Part shown: piece by piece, positions 46,780 to 57,566 of the stretch
How positions within the stretch are numbered: position 1 is the stretch's first letter
Layout of the letters: each line of letters opens with the position of its first letter
NCBI GenBank assembly: GCA_019321725.1
Contig: CM033116.1
Coordinates: forward strand, 17,117,420 to 17,181,419
Length of the DNA: 64,000 nucleotides
From: Paulownia fortunei
Taxonomy: Eukaryota > Streptophyta > Magnoliopsida > Lamiales > Paulowniaceae
Reading direction: 5' to 3'
Notes under the pieces: generated by a model
The model's input: the letters and a program-made list of their open reading frames with translations, nothing else
Told to the model about the DNA's origin: nothing
Databases searched by the model: none
Translations under genes and position numbers: made by a program

Positions 46780-47800
46780 ACTTGTGTGTCCACAACATTT
46801 TTAGTCCACATATTTCCTTTTACATTTGGTTTAATCAATACTTTGATTGTAAATATTGAACTTCATGTGGAGAGAACAACATACAATTGGTCATGAGAAG
46901 ACACTAAATGAGGCAAATAGATATCAACATATATAATTATTTATTCTTGATTTTTTTTAATTATCATGACAAAGCAAAGTTTAATACGGAATTGTTTACA
47001 TCTAAATTGAAATGGATAACCTTTATTTTCAATTGGTGAAAGTGGTGCTTTAGATATAAAGATGTATTTTTAAGTATATTGCCTATATACAATCTGTGCA
47101 TCATTTATATTATTTTTGAAATCCTACATAATATTCTTGTACAATTACACAATCCATTTGATTGGTCCAAATTTCTCAAAAATATTGTTGGATAATTTTT
47201 TTTCCAACACCAACTTATAAGGATGCAAGCCATTTGGAGTTAAAAAATTCAAAACATCATTTTTATAATAGTTATTTGTGTCATCAACAGTTTCACCAAA
47301 ACTGTTCAAAGTTCTTGTTTTTTGAGAAAATATAAAGATTAACTTATTATTCAATTTATCAACATACTCATTTTTAGTGGCTAATATTGATTGGCTTGTC
47401 ATGTAATGAGTTGAATGACCATTCTTATTTAAGGTTCAAAAAATAACTCTAATACATCGTAATATTGAGTTTTCTTCATTGTCATACTTAATAATCATAC
47501 CTTCTAAAATTTTGATGTTACATTTATTATTATTTGGTTCCTCACTAGTTTCTAACTCTAAGTAAGAACTTACTGAAGTTTGTTCATTTATCGACTTATA
47601 TTCCTTGATAAATTAATTTTTTTTGGGGGGCACAAATACGATTTTACCAAATTTGCAGAAATAGTTTAATAGATTGTTGTGTTAGGAATAACTGAAAATA
47701 TTTGTCTAAATTCTCTACAAAAAATTATAACTTTTCCACTAAAATCCTCAAGAGCATTTCCATATGGTAGAACCTCCTCAGGGAATATAAGATTTTCATG
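46780..47800 (-). pseudogene. Helitron helicase relic, C-terminal part
   Basis: Minus-strand fragments follow the order of the PIF1-like helicase of plant Helitrons: [20 protein letters not shown] (DEAD-box-adjacent FGGDFRQ motif, GD changed to CRE), the ATKNEYVDKLNNKL block (47400-47145 frame), DDTNNYYKNDVLNFLTPNGL, then CKQFRIKLCFVMIIKKNQE and YLPHLVSSHDQLYVVLS (motifs V and VI, normally FAMTINKSQGQT and HGQLYVALSR). Stops and frame changes make it non-functional. Confidence 0.75.
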
Positions 47801-47839
47801 AGGCTGATCTTGAGCCACCATCCAGCATGAATACTTCAT

Positions 47840-48190
47840 TTAATGGAATATTTTTGGTATAGAAAGTCTCAAATCCAGATTTTCCACTGTGCGAATTTTC
47901 TAATAAGCGAAGTCATAGGCACGTAGGTTCAGGGCTAAACCGATTACTCCTGGAGAACTCATCCATAAATCGATTATTGGTATAAATAACATAAATAAAT
48001 GCAACAAACATTTATTGGAAAAAGCAACCCCAAAGATTTGGGACCAAAAACAATTACCGGTGACCATGGAATAAGTTTCTTCAGCTTGAGTTGGGTTAAA
48101 AGCACGGAATCTTGATAGCCCATCGTTTCGCAATTGGTGTTTTATCCATAAAAATAGTTGTACTTTATGCAATGGATCTACAACCCACTT
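47840..48190. other. Foreign or rearranged segment inside the Helitron helicase relic
   Basis: About 350 bp between the two helicase parts, where the IWDEAPM (Walker B) block should be. The open frame at 47900-48172 does not resemble helicase. It could be a small insertion or a rearranged segment. Confidence 0.4.
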
Positions 48191-48545
48191 TATTTGGACA
48201 TAGTGTACTTACATGATTCATTTGCATCTATTGATATTTTGAAGTGAGACTGTGTTATTCTACCCCCTGGTATTATTGCGATAGCAACTCCAAATGTCAC
48301 AGATACAAATACTATTATAATTTTGGATTTAAAATGAGCTAACAATGCATAGTACAATTTTTTTTTTTTTTTTTTGTGTTCCATTTGACCCATCAATAAA
48401 GAAATTGTTGCCCATTTATATGCAATATAAGATCATTGAATTTTTTTTATACTATTCATGATTCAACTTTAGTTGTGCTTCATACTCTTTCAAAGGTATT
48501 TTTATTGACATTTTATCTTGCATCTCTTGAAAAATTATTATTCAT
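48191..48545 (-). pseudogene. Helitron helicase relic, N-terminal part with lost Walker A
   Basis: On the minus strand NNFFIDGSNGT is followed by a lysine run from an A tract, then LYYALLAHFKSKIIIVFVSV, TFGVAIAIIPGGRITQSHF and KISIDANES. This matches the Walker A to motif Ia stretch of Helitron helicase (normally GPGGTGKT, then SGIAS-LLPGGRTAHSRFKI). The phosphate-binding loop is destroyed. Confidence 0.75.
48358..48375. repeat. Poly(T) tract replacing the Walker A codons
   Basis: Eighteen T on the plus strand, read as AAA codons on the minus strand exactly where the helicase Walker A GKT should be. Probably slippage. Confidence 0.75.
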
Positions 48546-48983
48546 GTTGTCATGTATTTTTTTTGCAGTTGACATTACAACAAAGTAAGAAACTCTATTT
48601 CAATTCACATCGTTTGTTCCTTAGAAATTGAAGAAATTTGACAAATCAAAACTAAAAATTTGATTTGTACCAAAGTCGAACAAAAAAAATCGATTTGATT
48701 TATGATTTTTATGTTCATAAAAATTTGGTATTCGATTTGATTTTAATTTTTTATTCTAATTTATTGAACTGTATTGAATATCAAATTTAATTTTTACAAA
48801 TTTTATAAGTAATTTTTTTATCTTATTTTGTATTTATTAAATTAATTTTTATACTTTGTTTTTCTTGTTTTTAACTTCTCAAATTAAAAATAATAAATTC
48901 AAAATATAATTAAATTTTGTTAAGAAATGAAAATAAAGAAGAAATTGAGCAAAAAATACGCTTAACTTTGCAATAATGTAATA

Positions 48984-49006
48984 ATATATATATATATATA
49001 TATATA
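48984..49006. repeat. TA dinucleotide microsatellite
   Basis: About eleven TA units seen directly. Confidence 0.9.
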
Positions 49007-49839
49007 ATATTTGTTCTCTTAGATTACCTTAAAACTTCTAGGGTTAATTTTATTTTACCCTTTAGACTCTTAAAAATGCTTCAATTATTTATTAATTCTA
49101 TAATTTATTCAATAGAAAATTATGTAAAAGGATCAAGAAATACACAAGTAAATATAGTACAAAATTAATTTCTACTTAATGTAATATATTTTCTTTTTTA
49201 AAATACTTATGAATTTGGTGATACAATATGATGGTTCATACATCTTCTTTTTGTTATGCTTGATCCTGTAGAAAAATTTAAGACTCTGTTTGGTTTCATT
49301 TCTAGTCATTTTGAGGAGTGTTAGGGAAAATGAGTTTAAAAAATTTGTACAGAATGAAAATCTATTTGTTTTGTTTGGACAAATGATATGATATATTTTG
49401 GAAGATATTTTCAACTGTAAATATTTTATCAATATTATTTTGTTGTAGTTAATGACAGACATTTTCATCTGTATATGTCTTGTCATTATTATTTTATTGT
49501 AATTAGTGATGATATAGTAGAGTATAATATTATTTAAATATTATAATAAATGATTGGTATTACGGTGGAATGAAAATATCATTCCTGAAAAATACAAGTG
49601 ACAAATACGCTTTCGTATCCGAAGAAGTAAATACTATTTGGAATAAAAGTAGCAAGAGAAAGCCAATCAAAACTATAATGTTCAAACTCACAATAAAATA
49701 GTACAAATAAAATTCATTAGATTAAATGATCAAATCAAAATATCTATTTTTTTTTTCATGAATTGACTCCAAGATGATTTAGCATATATTCCAAAAGTAA
49801 AAGAAAAATAACTAAATTGAATATCATATGCAATTGTCA

Positions 49840-50704
49840 TCGGCTACTATGATTCCAACATCAAAAGGTAAGTCAAATGATTAAAATAGATTTTATATTT
49901 TATATGCATAAAATAAGTGAAATATAAGGGATAACATACCTTAAAGATGATATAAAATTTAGATGATGGTGGTTTGAGAAAATAAATGTTAAATGAATCA
50001 AATATTCCATAAATTGATGTAATTATATTTGTATCTTCCAGACATAGGAAAGTACACTTTAGTCTCATAATTTAATGAGGTTTTACAAATTTAGTCCCAT
50101 GGTTCCCAAAAAAATTCAATTTTAGTCATGAATGTATTTTAATATATAGGTTTTACTCTATTATAATTTTTCAAAAGTAGAATAACCAAAATTATAAATA
50201 TTATAGTAGAATATGCCTTTGAATTGATATAAAAAAATTGATGTTATTTCCACATTAATTTTATTAAATCTAATTAGACTGGATATTGTGAGGTTTATTT
50301 AGTTTATTCAAGTAAATATATTCACCATAAAATAATTTTTACATTAAATCTAGTGTGTCATATCTTTTTCTATTCTAATTCAATGTGATTTTTTTATAGG
50401 GGTGACCACAACTAGATAACCCGATAAAATCAAACCGAAACTAAAAATTCGGTATTTATCAAAGTTGAACAAAAAAATTGATTTGATATTTAATTTTATT
50501 TTCATAAAATTTGATATTTGGTTTGATTTTGGTGTTTTATTTTAGTTTATCGAATTGTTCCAATATCATATTTTAAATTTTAAAAATTTTATAAATAATT
50601 TTTGTATTTTATTTTTATTTATTAATTAATTTCATATTTTTTTTCTTATTTTTAACTTACCAAACTAAAAATAATAAATTTGAAATACAAATAGATTTTG
50701 TTAT
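49840..50704. repeat. 0.9-kb direct repeat, unit 1
   Basis: Shares with unit 2, at an offset of about 0.9 kb, the ACACTTTAGTCTCATA word (50052 against 50952), TTACAAATTTAGTCCCAT, ATTGATGTAATTAT-like words, GGGGTGACCACAA against GGGGTAACCATAA, and the closing TTTGAAATACAA and TAGATTTTGTTATTTAA. Not coding. Confidence 0.7.
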
Positions 50705-51640
50705 TTAACTTTTTTTAGAAAATTCATTTAGCAAAATCATTGAATTGTAATATGTACATATAAATGGACAAAATAGAAAACAAAAGGTAAAGTATTTATA
50801 AATATAAATTTCAAAATTTTTTTGGAAGAAATTAGCAAACTGATAGATGGTATAAAATTCAAATGTGGGTGACTGGAAAAAACAAATGTTAAAAGAGTCA
50901 AATATTTCATTAATTGATATAATTATTTTTATATCTCCCAAGCATAGGAAAATACACTTTAGTCTCATAGGGAAGTCTTACAAATTTAGTCCCATGTTCT
51001 AGAAAAGACCAAATATTAGCCATGAATACACTTTAATTATATGTTTTGCTCTATTCTATTTTTTAGAAATTGAAATAATCAAAATTATAGATACGACACT
51101 GAAATGTGTCTTTGAATTGATATAATAAGTTGATTTTATTTCTACATTAATTTTAATGAATCTAATTAGATTGGATATTATGAGGTATATTTAGTTTATT
51201 CAAATAGATTTATTTCACAATAAACTATTTTTCATATTAAATCTAGTGTGCCATATTTTTTTTCTATTCTAATTCAATCAATTTCAATGTGATTTTTTTT
51301 TATAGGGGTAACCATAATCCGATAAACTGATGGAATAAAATTAAAACTGAAAAATTTGGCATGTATCAAAGTTGAACAAAAAAAATTAATTTGGTATTTG
51401 ATTTTTACTTTCATAAAAATTCGGTATTCGTTATTCGGTATTCAGTTTGATTTTGATTTTTTATTTTGGTTTATCACACTGTACCCAAAATCACATTTAA
51501 TTTTTAGAATTTTTGTAAATAATTTTTATATGTTTAATTAATTTATACTTTTTTTTCTTATTCTTTACTTACCAGACTAAAAATAATTAATTCAAAATAC
51601 AATTAGATTTTGTTATTTAAATTTGAACTACTTAGTATTT
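50705..51640. repeat. 0.9-kb direct repeat, unit 2
   Basis: Tandem partner of 49840-50704. A third partial copy of the unit end (TTGATTTGTACCAAAGTCG onward) lies at about 48640-48930. Not coding. Confidence 0.7.
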
Positions 51641-51895
51641 TTATTTTTTAAAAAATTATTGAATCGAAGTATGAATACATAAATGGACAAAAAAAAAAAG
51701 ATAAAGTATTTATGAATATAATTTTCACACATTGCATGTGTTTTGGGAAAATCAAACAAAAATAAATAAGCAATATTTGTTCCAAAATTACATAATTACT
51801 AAATTACATAACTAACATCAAAATTAATAATATTAAAAGGGTATTTTAGTCAAATTAAAAATTGAAATAAACATTCATACTTATATAATAATATA

Positions 51896-51938
51896 AATAT
51901 AGATAGATATAGATATAGATACAATTATAGATATAGAT
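51896..51938. repeat. GATATA-type simple repeat
   Basis: Interrupted ATAGAT/ATATAG units. Confidence 0.8.
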
Positions 51939-52117
51939 TATGCTAATAGAAGTATATGCATACCCTCTCTCTCACACACACATCCACCCACTCCCCACAC
52001 AAATTTGAAAAATTGTGAACTTTGTGTTGATTGTAATAAATTGAATTTGATGCTTAAATTGCGGCAACATGAGTTCTTGATCATGGTCACAGAGATGGGG
52101 CACCAACCCCTTATCCT

Positions 52118-52152
52118 TGCAATGTAGGATTTGTTGCAATGTAGGATTTGTT
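52118..52152. repeat. Short direct duplication of GCAATGTAGGATTTGTT
   Basis: The 17-bp word occurs twice head to tail, a local duplication of no clear meaning. Confidence 0.8.
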
Positions 52153-52340
52153 GAGGGGAAATTTTGCCGCACAAAAGTATCAACAAAGATACACATGAAA
52201 GAGATAAGGAACGGAAGATGCTGTAGTTGAGTCCCTTCATCCCAACTGAATAGCCCATGAACCGCCGCGAGAATTTATGCATTAAGAGACACTGTTAATG
52301 GGTATGAATTCATAGAATTTGGCTAATAGATGAATGTTTC

Positions 52341-53430
52341 TAGAACGATCGGTTCCACAGTTCAGAAAAATTTCGATTCTTAACCGCCGATTACGGTCTG
52401 AGTTCCGAAATCGGCAGGATTTCACTTAACCGTCGATTCCGAATTCGACACTTGAATTGTTTTTATTTATTTATTTTTATTTTTATTTTGATTTTGAAAA
52501 ATTGTAACTTTTTAACTAATCATTAATCTTATGAAATTACAATTTTTTAAAAACAAAAACAAGAGTTTGAAATTTTAAACTTAAATTTGAAAAAAAAATT
52601 TGAACTTAAATCTCAAAAAAATATTGTTAATTTTGAATATAATGAAAAAACTATAACTTAAATTTGAAAAAAAAATTGTTACCTAAAATTTTAATTATCA
52701 ATGTTATAATTAAAATAAACTTAAAAAAAATATTCAATTTGAAGTTTTAAAGTTTAAACTTAAATTTTAATAAAATTTGCACTTAAATTTAAAAAATAAT
52801 ATTAGCTAAAATTTAAATTATATAGATAAAAATAATTTAAAAAAAAAGACAAAAATCATTGTCTTAATATTTATTTCTCAATCTCATTGATCATTTTGTG
52901 GTCTACTCATTCTACATTATCATAATGGACTTTGATACTCTTTTGTTTTAATACTACATTATCATAATGGACTTTGATACTCTTTTGTTTTAATACTACA
53001 TTATCATAATGGACTTTGATACTCTTTTGTTTTAATACTACAAATCTTTAAAATATTCTACTATAGTTACTTAGAGATGCTTATATGTAAGTAAATATAA
53101 TTTATTTTTATGAAAAAATATCACTTATTTTATTTTGGAAAACTACTGTTCTTATTGTATGTAAGAACAATTTTGCTAACTCTAATATGTCAAGATACAA
53201 AAGTATTTGGTAAAGGGTATTCGAAAACTGTTTTAAAAATATAATAAAAAAAGGATATTTGGAAAATTAATAATTTTAAAAATGCAAAAAAAAAAAAAAA
53301 AGAACCGTCGGGCCCGACCCGGCGGTTCCACAGGCTGGAACCGTCGAACCCAACTCAACGGTTCATGGGTTGTGAAAACCCAAACCCATAATTGGCCCAT
53401 GAACTCATGGGCCGGTTATGGGTTCTGACC
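52341..53430 (-). mobile_element. hAT-like non-autonomous element, copy 2 (inverted)
   Basis: Read on the minus strand it matches copy 1: the terminal TAGAACGATCGGTTCCAC corresponds to the decayed right end, then ACGGTCTGAGTTCCG-like words and an AT-rich interior. Then come the GGGCCCGACCCGG, GGTTCATGGGTTGTGAAAAC and GGTTATGGGTTCTGACC blocks. The outermost part of one end seems missing and no target duplication is visible. It contains a 42-bp triplication. Confidence 0.65.
52912..53037. repeat. 42-bp unit repeated three times
   Basis: Three identical tandem copies (52912-52953, 52954-52995, 52996-53037) starting CTACATTATCATAATGGAC. Copy 1 of the hAT-like family has a single counterpart near 27376-27420 in the opposite orientation. 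Confidence 0.95.
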
Positions 53431-53662
53431 ATAATGCATCAATTTTTCATGGCAGTTGCACCTCCTTGATTATGCCCAATTAATTTTGGTTTAGTGTTTC
53501 AACCATTAATTATAAATTATTATTTTAGCACTTTCTACATGCTTATCAGGCTGTCAATGATCTTAGACGCCTTAGAAAATGAAGAAATAAGATTATTTAC
53601 TTCCGCATACCTTATAGAAAGGTCAACTTCTCATCAATATAACTTTGTTTTTAAACTCATCT

Positions 53663-54963
53663 TTAGATTTTGTGCTCACTCTTTAGTCTGTCATTCTCTA
53701 GTGTAAGGAATGTATATTTTTCAGTGATGAGTTGAAGATCTTTCATGCAGTCTTGAAAAACTTTAACTAGATCTTCATGAAATAAATCATTAATGTGGAG
53801 AGGATTTACCTCACTGGTCTTTGAGATAGACTTAGCTACATCGTTGGCCATTAAGCACATTAGTGCTTCCTCCTTTGAGTCACTGATGCTATCACTGGAT
53901 GACTTACGCTCAGCTTCTACTGGCTTCTTGCTTGCCTCATCTTCAGCCACTAAACTTTGTTCTTTCTTTATTAGTCTTCTCTCTCTCTTTGCTTTTTTTT
54001 TTCCCCTTCTCAGGACAACTTCTCTACAAGAGGATAAGAACAGCCTATAGCAAACCATCCAGATTTCCTGCAGTTATAACATAAGTCAGTTATTAGTTTA
54101 TTTTCATGTTTGACTTCATTGACCTAATTTTGAGAAATTTTCCTGGTAGTTTAGGTTCGCCCTTTGTTCTTGAAGCATTTCTTCATGAACCTTCTGAAAG
54201 TTCTTCATCATGAGAGCTATTGATTGATCATCCAATAGATTAGTAGCTTTTCAGTAGATCAGCTGCTACCACCGCAGTAGACTTGTGACCGGATATTGTT
54301 AGGTCCTCTTTTGTCCTTCTTCCCATCTCAAACTTGTAAGCCATCAAGTTTGAAGAGAATTCATGAAAGCTTATCTGTTTGATATTTTTGAACTCTCTCA
54401 TGGCCACCGTCTTCATATCCCACTCCTTGGGAAGAGCTCTAATGACCTTTAGCATCATTCCCCTATTAGTGCACTCTTCGTCTAGAGAGGCAAACTTGTT
54501 GTGAGATTTGTGAATCTTTAATCCATCTCGTCCAACGTCTCTCCTTGCTTTTATCTTGAAATTTTTAAATTTTTGCACAACAACAAAGATCTTTTTCTCC
54601 TTGATCTAATCTGTTCCCTCATTGATCATTGTGATCTTCTATATCTGTTGTGCAGTCTTGAAGTTCTTTACCTTGCTAAATATTACCTTGTCTATTTTTT
54701 TGTATAAGATATCTTTGACCATGTTGTCAAGATTGGCCCTGTCTTTTGTCTATGGCAGTCCACTCCACCTTTGGCCTCTACATGAAGTCTATGGCTCCTA
54801 TTGTGGCCCCTTTTATGATCTGGATATGTACTTCTTTAATGACTGACCTTACTTTATTATCAAGTGCTGCCAGATGTGCCTAGATTCTAATTTTCCAGTC
54901 GCCATAATCTTCTGATGAGAATATTGTAATTTTAGTCAATGCGATGCTATCAATATTCTTCAT
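53663..54963 (-). pseudogene. SIRE-like Ty1/copia gag fragment (element D)
   Basis: Minus strand from an ATG at 54963: FSSEDYGDWKIRI near the start, then KKIFVVVQKFKNFKIKAR, a block ending LPKEWDMKTVAMREFK (54240-54578 frame), then a Lys/Arg-rich linker (KKKAKRERRLIKKEQSLVAE) and an acidic Ser-rich coiled segment ending near 53663. This is the UBN2 gag and linker of SIRE-type elements. Stops and frame breaks occur. Zinc knuckle, protease and the rest of pol are absent; the element stops about 230 bp before hAT-like copy 2. Confidence 0.75.
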
Positions 54964-55042
54964 GATGAAAAGTGTACAAGTTTAGTAAAGGATCTTGATT
55001 CAAATTGTTAGATGTGAAAAATTAAGTTTTCAAAATTCAACT

Positions 55043-55054
55043 GCTCTGATCCCA
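55043..55054 (-). other. Primer-binding site of element D
   Basis: On the minus strand TGGGATCAGAGC, one base off the usual TGGTATCAGAGC, between the LTR end and gag. Confidence 0.65.
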
Positions 55055-55061
55055 AGTGGTA

Positions 55062-56514
55062 TGAAAGGTTTTAGAGGAAGGGGTTAAATAGATCTTTCAG
55101 AAAATCTTCAACACTTGCAAAGTTTAGAAGTGTCAAACTTGTACTGAGCTTACTAGACTTCAGCTGCCTGTTTTTCGTTTCAAAAGTAATAGCTCTGCTG
55201 GCCACTTAGCTATTTCAATCTATTAGAGAAAAAAGTGTTTTGGTATTTGAAAATTTTCAGGCTTCTATTTCTAATGAGTGAAGTAGAATGCAGTTGAGTA
55301 TGATGCAGTAGACTTGACAGATAAAATTGTAGTATTTAATTGCATAAAGTAAATAAACACAAGTATTTTTATCATTGGTTCGAAGATAAGGAAAATACTT
55401 CTACTCCACTATTTTCCAAACATCTTGAAGGGATTCCACCAGAACTTTTCAACACTTCACACAAAAGTCATTATTCCAGATTAAAACACTTAGTTGTACA
55501 AACTAAGTTCAATGTCTTCTCTATCTCTGGTCCACGCAAGACTTTGCTGGTGTTGCTGCTTGAGTCTACTCACACAGGTTTGACTCTGTATGAATCCATA
55601 TAGGACTTAATACACCCCTCTTTCTTATTCTTGATAAGCGATTGAAGAAATCACTCAGCTACGTGTTCAACTCAAAACTTTTCTAACAGCTTAGTGAAAA
55701 GCTTTTATTGGAATATAGGACTTGAAGATTTTTTTATTCAAGAACTTTCAATGTTTTCTCTTATATAACTTGTGTATTATGTTACTTGTGTGTCTTCTTT
55801 TTTTATGTCCTTATTTTGCCCATTATACCTACTTCTTGATTTTTTGCTGGTAAAACTATCTTATCTCATAGTGTTGCATAGTGTTAGTCTTTCTTTTTCC
55901 AGTCCCACGTCCATTTTCGTATTGATTACCTCATTTCTACAGTTATCCATTGCTTTGGGCATAATAGTTGATTAGTACGAGGTGATATGAGTTGATTATG
56001 TATAAACGACATCAATCCTCACTATTCTGTACATGTTAGCCCTATCAAGTTCACTACTTTAGTCTTGGACTTTGTTGCTTACTTGAATCTTCTCAATTAT
56101 CTGTTTAATTCGAAATTTTTTTTGACTGATCTGATCAATTGGTGATTTTAACTTTTACAAAATACTTCTACTCTCACTCTGCTGAAGACTTTGGGCCCCC
56201 ATATATCCTTTGTTCTAGTCTTGTATTTTTTATATTGTTTATCAAGTCTTTATCACTGTTTTGATCTTGTACTCTTTATATTATTCTTGAAGTCTTTATC
56301 ACTATTTTGATCCTTAGTTTAACTAAGACATTTTTATTTTGTGTTGAATAAGTGATATATTCTCTATGAAAAGATCAAAAGTTTTGAGGGATTTAACCTA
56401 ATCTAACCTATTAATCATAAAACTCTATACAAGCGATTCGTAATAATGACCAATTGTGTAATCTCTGGTTGTCAACTAGATGATACTATTGCCACTTTGC
56501 AACATTAGAGCATG
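55062..56514 (-). repeat. 5' LTR of element D (outer end uncertain)
   Basis: It starts at 55062 next to the primer-binding site with the terminal TGAAAGG (reverse complement CCTTTCA). Contains the TTTTTATCATTGGTTCGAAG and TCTACTCCACTATTTTCC words common in SIRE-type LTRs. The other end is not defined; the next recognisable element is hAT-like copy 3. The 87-codon open frame at 55340-55603 is non-coding LTR sequence. Confidence 0.5.
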
Positions 56515-56522
56515 TATGGCAT
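56515..56522. repeat. Target duplication TATGGCAT, left copy
   Basis: An identical TATGGCAT lies at 57559-57566, right after the other end of hAT-like copy 3. Confidence 0.8.
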
Positions 56523-57558
56523 CAAACTCGACCACGGGGCGGGTTAGAATCGGACCCAGCCCATGATCGGATCACGGGTCGAACTCGTGAATCTCACGGG
56601 TTGGTTGGCCATGAACCATCGGGTTGGACCCGACGGTTCAACGGGCCCAACCCGATAGTTTTTTAATTTTTTTAATTTTTTTAATCAAAATACTAAAAAC
56701 AGTATAAATATGTTATGCAGGTTTTGAACCTGTAACCTTTAAGTTATTAACAAAACACTCTAATTAATTGAGTTAATGGGTTATATGTTTATAATTTTGA
56801 ATAAGTGCATAAATAATCTCGTGATTTGTTTTTGCATTTTTTTCCCTTCAAAATGATTGTCTTGTTTCTAAAAATCAATATAATTGGTGTTGTGCTCCTT
56901 TTTAAATTTAATTAATTAGTTTCACCAACTTACAAATCAAGTTTTATATTTAAGCATTCTATATTTCATCTTAATAATAAATAAAATTTTGAAAATTATC
57001 TAATGATACTATTTTACAATTATCTTAATAATAAATAAATTTGTAATTTTTTAAAAATGTTTAATAGTTCTACTTTACAATATTTAGTGTTTATTCCCCA
57101 ACTTCTCATTTAATATTATTAAATTATTGTAATATTGCATCGATTTTATATGATAGCATTAACTCCAAAGACCAAAATTTAGTAAATTGTGATTTATCAA
57201 TGCAGTGTAAATAAAAAAAATAATTTTTAGAAATTTTAGAAATTAATTTAGTCACTTTTATTTTTGATCATATGCTTAATTTTAGCTATTGTTTTTTTTT
57301 TAAATTTAAGTTAATTTTTTTAATTAAGTTCAAAAATTAACAATATTTTTTGCAAATTTAAGTTCAAAAAATTTTAAAAAAATTAAAATATAAGGGTCGG
57401 AACTGAAACTGGATGTTAATAACCGAAACTGGCCTGATGGTTCCGAAACTCGGACCATAACCGGTCTTGACAGTTAAAGTTAAGGATCAAAATTTTCTTA
57501 AACCGTGAAACCGGCGGTTCCAAACTGTAACCAACGATTTTTGATGTGATTAGGTCTA
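56523..57558 (+). mobile_element. hAT-like non-autonomous element, copy 3
   Basis: Flanked by a perfect 8-bp duplication TATGGCAT, the mark of hAT transposition. Ends (CAAACTCGACCACG at left, GATTAGGTCTA at right) are diverged versions of the inverted repeats of copy 1. The subterminal GC-rich blocks (CCCGACGGTTC, ACCGGTCTTGACAG, GAAACCGGCGGTTCC) are shared, but much of the AT-rich interior differs from copies 1 and 2 and includes a tRNA-like relic. Confidence 0.78.
56708..56790 (-). pseudogene. tRNA-Ile(AAU)-like relic inside hAT-like copy 3
   Basis: On the minus strand the D-arm word ATTAACTCAATTAATTAGAG, an anticodon region TTAATAAC (anticodon AAT) and a T-arm with stem CAGGTTCAAAACCTG appear in the order and spacing of plant tRNA-Ile. 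The T stem pairs fully; the anticodon stem and acceptor stem are largely lost. Either a captured tRNA gene or a tRNA-derived repeat. Copies 1 and 2 of the family lack it. Confidence 0.55.
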
Positions 57559-57566
57559 TATGGCAT

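Noticed and set aside
51938..52282. 114-codon minus-strand open frame next to hAT-like copy 2
   Set aside because: No recognisable domain, overlaps a simple repeat and another open frame on the same strand, and shows no splice-linked continuation.
55340..55603. 87-codon plus-strand frame
   Set aside because: Matches the non-coding texture of a SIRE-type LTR and lies antisense to the gag of the same element.
52341..57566. Composite (macro-)transposon formed by two inverted hAT-like copies around a gag fragment
   Set aside because: Copy 3 has its own perfect 8-bp duplication at both of its ends, which indicates an independent insertion. Kept only as a low-interest finding.
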